A stretch of 24,313 bases of DNA from DATMNI01 sp035570275 (GTDB lineage: Bacteria > Acidobacteriota > Terriglobia > Bryobacterales > Bryobacteraceae), in contig DATMNI010000447.1 in NCBI GenBank assembly GCA_035570275.1, positions 1 to 24,313 of the forward strand, written 5' to 3'. The notes below the pieces were generated by a model. That model was not told the origin of the DNA, did not search any database, and worked only from the letters and a program-made list of their open reading frames with translations. Position 1 is the stretch's first letter; every line of letters starts with the position of its first letter. Below, one piece after another: positions 22,581 through 24,313 of this stretch. The position numbers and the translations under genes are program-made.

Positions 22581-23474
22581 CTAAGCGGCTGTGGCTTCGA
22601 CGATCTTCACACTGGCGCTGGCCCCGATTCGGGTGGCGCCGGCCGCAGTCATGGTCTGCACATCCTGCAACGTCCGAATCCCCCCAGAAGCCTTCACGCC
22701 CATCTGCGGACCCACCACGGCGCGCATCAGAGCCACGTCGTGCGCCGTTGCGCCGGCCGAAGAGAAGCCCGTGGAAGTCTTCACGAAATCCGCTCCGACC
22801 GCTTTCGCCAGCTTCGAGGCCATGGTCTTCTGGCTGTCGTCGAGCAGCGCCGTTTCCAGGATCACCTTGACGATGGCGCCTGCCTGGTGCGCCACCCTCG
22901 CCACTTGCTCGATGTCGTTTCTGACCGTGTCGAATTCACCGGAGCGGAGCGCGCCTACGTTGATTACCATGTCGATTTCCTGCGCCCCGTTGCGCAGCGC
23001 GCCGGTGGTTTCGGCCACCTTGGCGTCGGTGGTGGTGGCGCCCAGCGGGAACCCCACCACTGTACACACCTTGACGCCCGTCCCCGCCAATTCCCGCGCC
23101 ACCAGCGGCACCCAGTAGGGGTTGACGCAGACGCTCGCGAAACGATACTCGCGCGCCTCGCGGCAGACCTTGACCACATCCACCCGCGTTGCCTCCGGTT
23201 TGAGAATGGTGTGGTCGATGAGGGCCGCGATGGCCGGATCGATCTTGGTAAGCCGCTCGCTGGCCGAGACACGGGACGCCCCCGCGGCGATAATCTCCTT
23301 CGTGTTCCTGGCGCAGGTCTGCGGGCACCGCTGCACACAACCCGGGCACACCTGGTCCGGCAGATTGAGCCCTTCGCCCTTCGCCGGCGCTTTTCCACCT
23401 GTTACAGCCGGGACGCGCGCCAGAATCTCCTCGCCGATCTGCGCCACCAGCCGGTCTAGTTCCGTCTGATTCAC
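22581..23474 (-). CDS. deoC: Deoxyribose-phosphate aldolase with microcompartment-type N-terminal extension
   Basis: 297 residues; the TIM-barrel DERA part starts near residue 80 ('IDPAIAALIDHTILKPEAT'). Asp168 (EIDMVIN), Schiff-base Lys232 (DFVKTSTGF) and Lys261 (GVKASGGIRT) are all present, so it should split 2-deoxyribose 5-phosphate into glyceraldehyde 3-phosphate and acetaldehyde. The first ~75 residues are extra. They comprise an amphipathic helix (MNQTELDRLVAQIGEEILAR), like encapsulation peptides of bacterial microcompartment cargo, a Gly/Pro/Lys linker, and CPGCVQRCPQTC with Cys43, 46, 50 and 54. Start is GTG 23474 with AAAAGG seven bases upstream; the overlapping ATG runs into a stop. 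It follows rpiB by 14 bp and they form an operon. Aldolase identity is certain; encapsulation is inference. Confidence 0.95.
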   Translation of the reverse strand: MNQTELDRLVAQIGEEILARVPAVTGGKAPAKGEGLNLPDQVCPGCVQRCPQTCARNTKEIIAAGASRVSASERLTKIDPAIAALIDHTILKPEATRVDVVKVCREAREYRFASVCVNPYWVPLVARELAGTGVKVCTVVGFPLGATTTDAKVAETTGALRNGAQEIDMVINVGALRSGEFDTVRNDIEQVARVAHQAGAIVKVILETALLDDSQKTMASKLAKAVGADFVKTSTGFSSAGATAHDVALMRAVVGPQMGVKASGGIRTLQDVQTMTAAGATRIGASASVKIVEATAA

Positions 23475-23488
23475 ATCGATGCCTTTTA

Positions 23489-24148
23489 TTAAACGTCAGC
23501 CTTCTTATTAACGTCGGCCTTCTGACTAACGTCGGCCTTCTTCGAGTATTCCCGCTCGATGTCCATTATCTTCTGTACTCGCGCCTGGTGCCTTCCGCCG
23601 GCAAATGGAGTCTCGATCCAGGTGCGCAAAACCTCCTCCGCCTGGGTCTGGGTCAGCAGCCTGGCGCCGAGTGTAAGCACATTAGAATCATTGTGTTCCC
23701 GGCCATTGCGAGCGGAAGCCTTATCATAGCACAGGGCCGCCCGAATACCCGGTACCTTGTTGGCCGCCATGCACGAACCGATGCCCGCGCCGTCGATAAT
23801 CACGCCCCGCGTTGCCTGGCCCGAGGTGACCAGGCAGGCCACTTGGTGCGCGATGTCCGGATAGTCTGCCGCCTTTTCTTCGAACACGCCGGCGTCGCAC
23901 GCTTCCAGCCCCAGACTTGCCAGCAGCGGCTTCAGCGCTTCCTTGAGCCGGAACCCGCCGTGGTCGCTCCCGATGGCGATGGTCTTCTCCGGCGGCGCCT
24001 CGCTGGGCAGGTCAGCCTCCGGCACTTCGGCGATGCGTACCCCGCGTTCCGCCGCCGCTTCCCGCGCCGACGACGTAACGATGCTCCCCAGCGGAACCCG
24101 CAGTTCGCCGCTCGCAGGGACATCCTGTGCCGTGATCACCCGCCTCAT
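23489..24148 (-). CDS. rpiB: Ribose-5-phosphate isomerase B-type protein with N-terminal extension and repeat tail
   Basis: 219 residues against about 150 for ordinary RpiB. Residues 55-200 are the RpiB/LacAB domain (AIGSDHGGFRLKEALK, 'DYPDIAHQVA', 'IIDGAGIGSCMAANKVPGIR', 'REHNDSNVLTLGARLL', 'ETPFAGGRHQARV'). At the place of the catalytic cysteine in CGTGIG of E. coli RpiB there is Asp119 (IDGAGIG); a Cys occurs at 126. Residues 1-45 ('RRVITAQDVPASGELRVPLG', 'IVTSSAREAAAERGV') resemble the EutQ N-terminal segment and similar parts of microcompartment proteins. The tail is three copies of KADV, each with its flanking residues, from an 18-bp tandem repeat. The likely role is ribose/ribulose 5-phosphate interconversion in a sugar-phosphate microcompartment, paired with deoC downstream. 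Confidence 0.9.
   Translation of the reverse strand: MRRVITAQDVPASGELRVPLGSIVTSSAREAAAERGVRIAEVPEADLPSEAPPEKTIAIGSDHGGFRLKEALKPLLASLGLEACDAGVFEEKAADYPDIAHQVACLVTSGQATRGVIIDGAGIGSCMAANKVPGIRAALCYDKASARNGREHNDSNVLTLGARLLTQTQAEEVLRTWIETPFAGGRHQARVQKIMDIEREYSKKADVSQKADVNKKADV
23492..23545 (-). repeat. 18-bp in-frame tandem repeat at the 3' end of rpiB (three copies)
   Basis: AACGTCAGCCTTCTTATT, AACGTCGGCCTTCTGACT and AACGTCGGCCTTCTTCGA (plus strand) follow each other exactly, coding for KKADVS-QKADVN-KKADV at the C-terminus. The unit is in frame, so copy number changes would only lengthen or shorten the tail. Confidence 0.85.
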
Positions 24149-24173
24149 GAGTACCGACCATTGTAATAGGTGG

Positions 24174-24313
24174 CCGCGACGGTGGGACGGACGTTCGGTT
24201 TGTGTCGTCTGTCAGCGCGACGGTGGGACAGACGATCGGTTTGTGTCGTCGGTCAGCGCGACGGTGGGACAGACGATCGGTTTGTGTCGTCGGTCAGCGC
24301 GACGGTGGGACAG
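24174..24313. repeat. 41-bp tandem repeat upstream of rpiB, running to the window edge
   Basis: The unit GCGACGGTGGGACAGACGAT continuing CGGTTTGTGTCGTCGGTCA recurs with starts at 24176, 24217, 24258 and 24299, an exact 41-bp period. The copy nearest rpiB has a few differences (GGACG for AGACG, TTCGG for ATCGG, TCTGTC for TCGGTC); the next two are identical. TCGTCTGTC (24205-24213) and GACAGACGA (24227-24235) form a perfect 9-bp inverted repeat. There are no spacers, so it is not CRISPR. It occupies the rpiB-deoC upstream region and continues beyond the window. Confidence 0.92.

Noticed and set aside
24174..24313. CRISPR array
   Set aside because: The 41-bp units are contiguous with no unique spacers, so it is a tandem repeat.

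Overview
The window is GC-rich and comes from a bacterial chromosome. It is most consistent with an Acidobacteriota genome of the Solibacter/Bryobacter type. The grounds are the gene content (paired M16 peptidases, a DUF3494 protein, small secreted proteins of acidobacterial character) and a short two-hairpin repeat of the kind scattered through such genomes. This placement is inference; there is no rRNA or other marker in the window.

Left part (1-4100): the end of a beta-propeller protein, a secreted esterase fused to a second beta-propeller on the minus strand with a strong, nearly leaderless promoter, a small four-cysteine protein, a spermidine-synthase-like methyltransferase-fold protein, and a DUF3494 (ice-binding-like) secreted protein whose 5' end looks frameshifted. 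The stretch 4115-4680 holds no convincing gene.

Centre (4680-12085): a plus-strand heavy-metal efflux operon. A small Cys/His-rich secreted protein is followed by CusC, CusB and CusA homologues with overlapping start/stop codons. Two small secreted proteins follow, also by overlaps. CusA keeps the three methionines that bind Cu(I)/Ag(I), so the substrate is very probably monovalent copper or silver. A two-hairpin repeat sits directly in front of cusC and another directly after the last gene.

Right part (12172-20448): minus-strand housekeeping and accessory genes. These are xylulokinase, a catalytic plus non-catalytic M16 peptidase pair, a secreted protein of unknown function, adenylosuccinate synthetase (purA), a class A beta-lactamase-like serine hydrolase lacking the usual omega-loop glutamate, and a VapBC-type toxin-antitoxin pair.

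Right end (20556-24313): a GAF-GAF-PP2C (RsbU/SpoIIE type) phosphatase, a roughly 200 bp inverted-repeat element, then a two-gene operon rpiB-deoC. Both enzymes carry N-terminal extensions of the kind seen in bacterial microcompartment cargo: an amphipathic helix plus four-cysteine cluster on DeoC, and an EutQ-N-like segment on RpiB. The pairing matches the 'sugar phosphate utilising' (SPU) microcompartment type, so this is probably the cargo part of such a locus. No shell protein gene is visible here. A 41-bp tandem repeat fills the region upstream of rpiB to the edge of the window.
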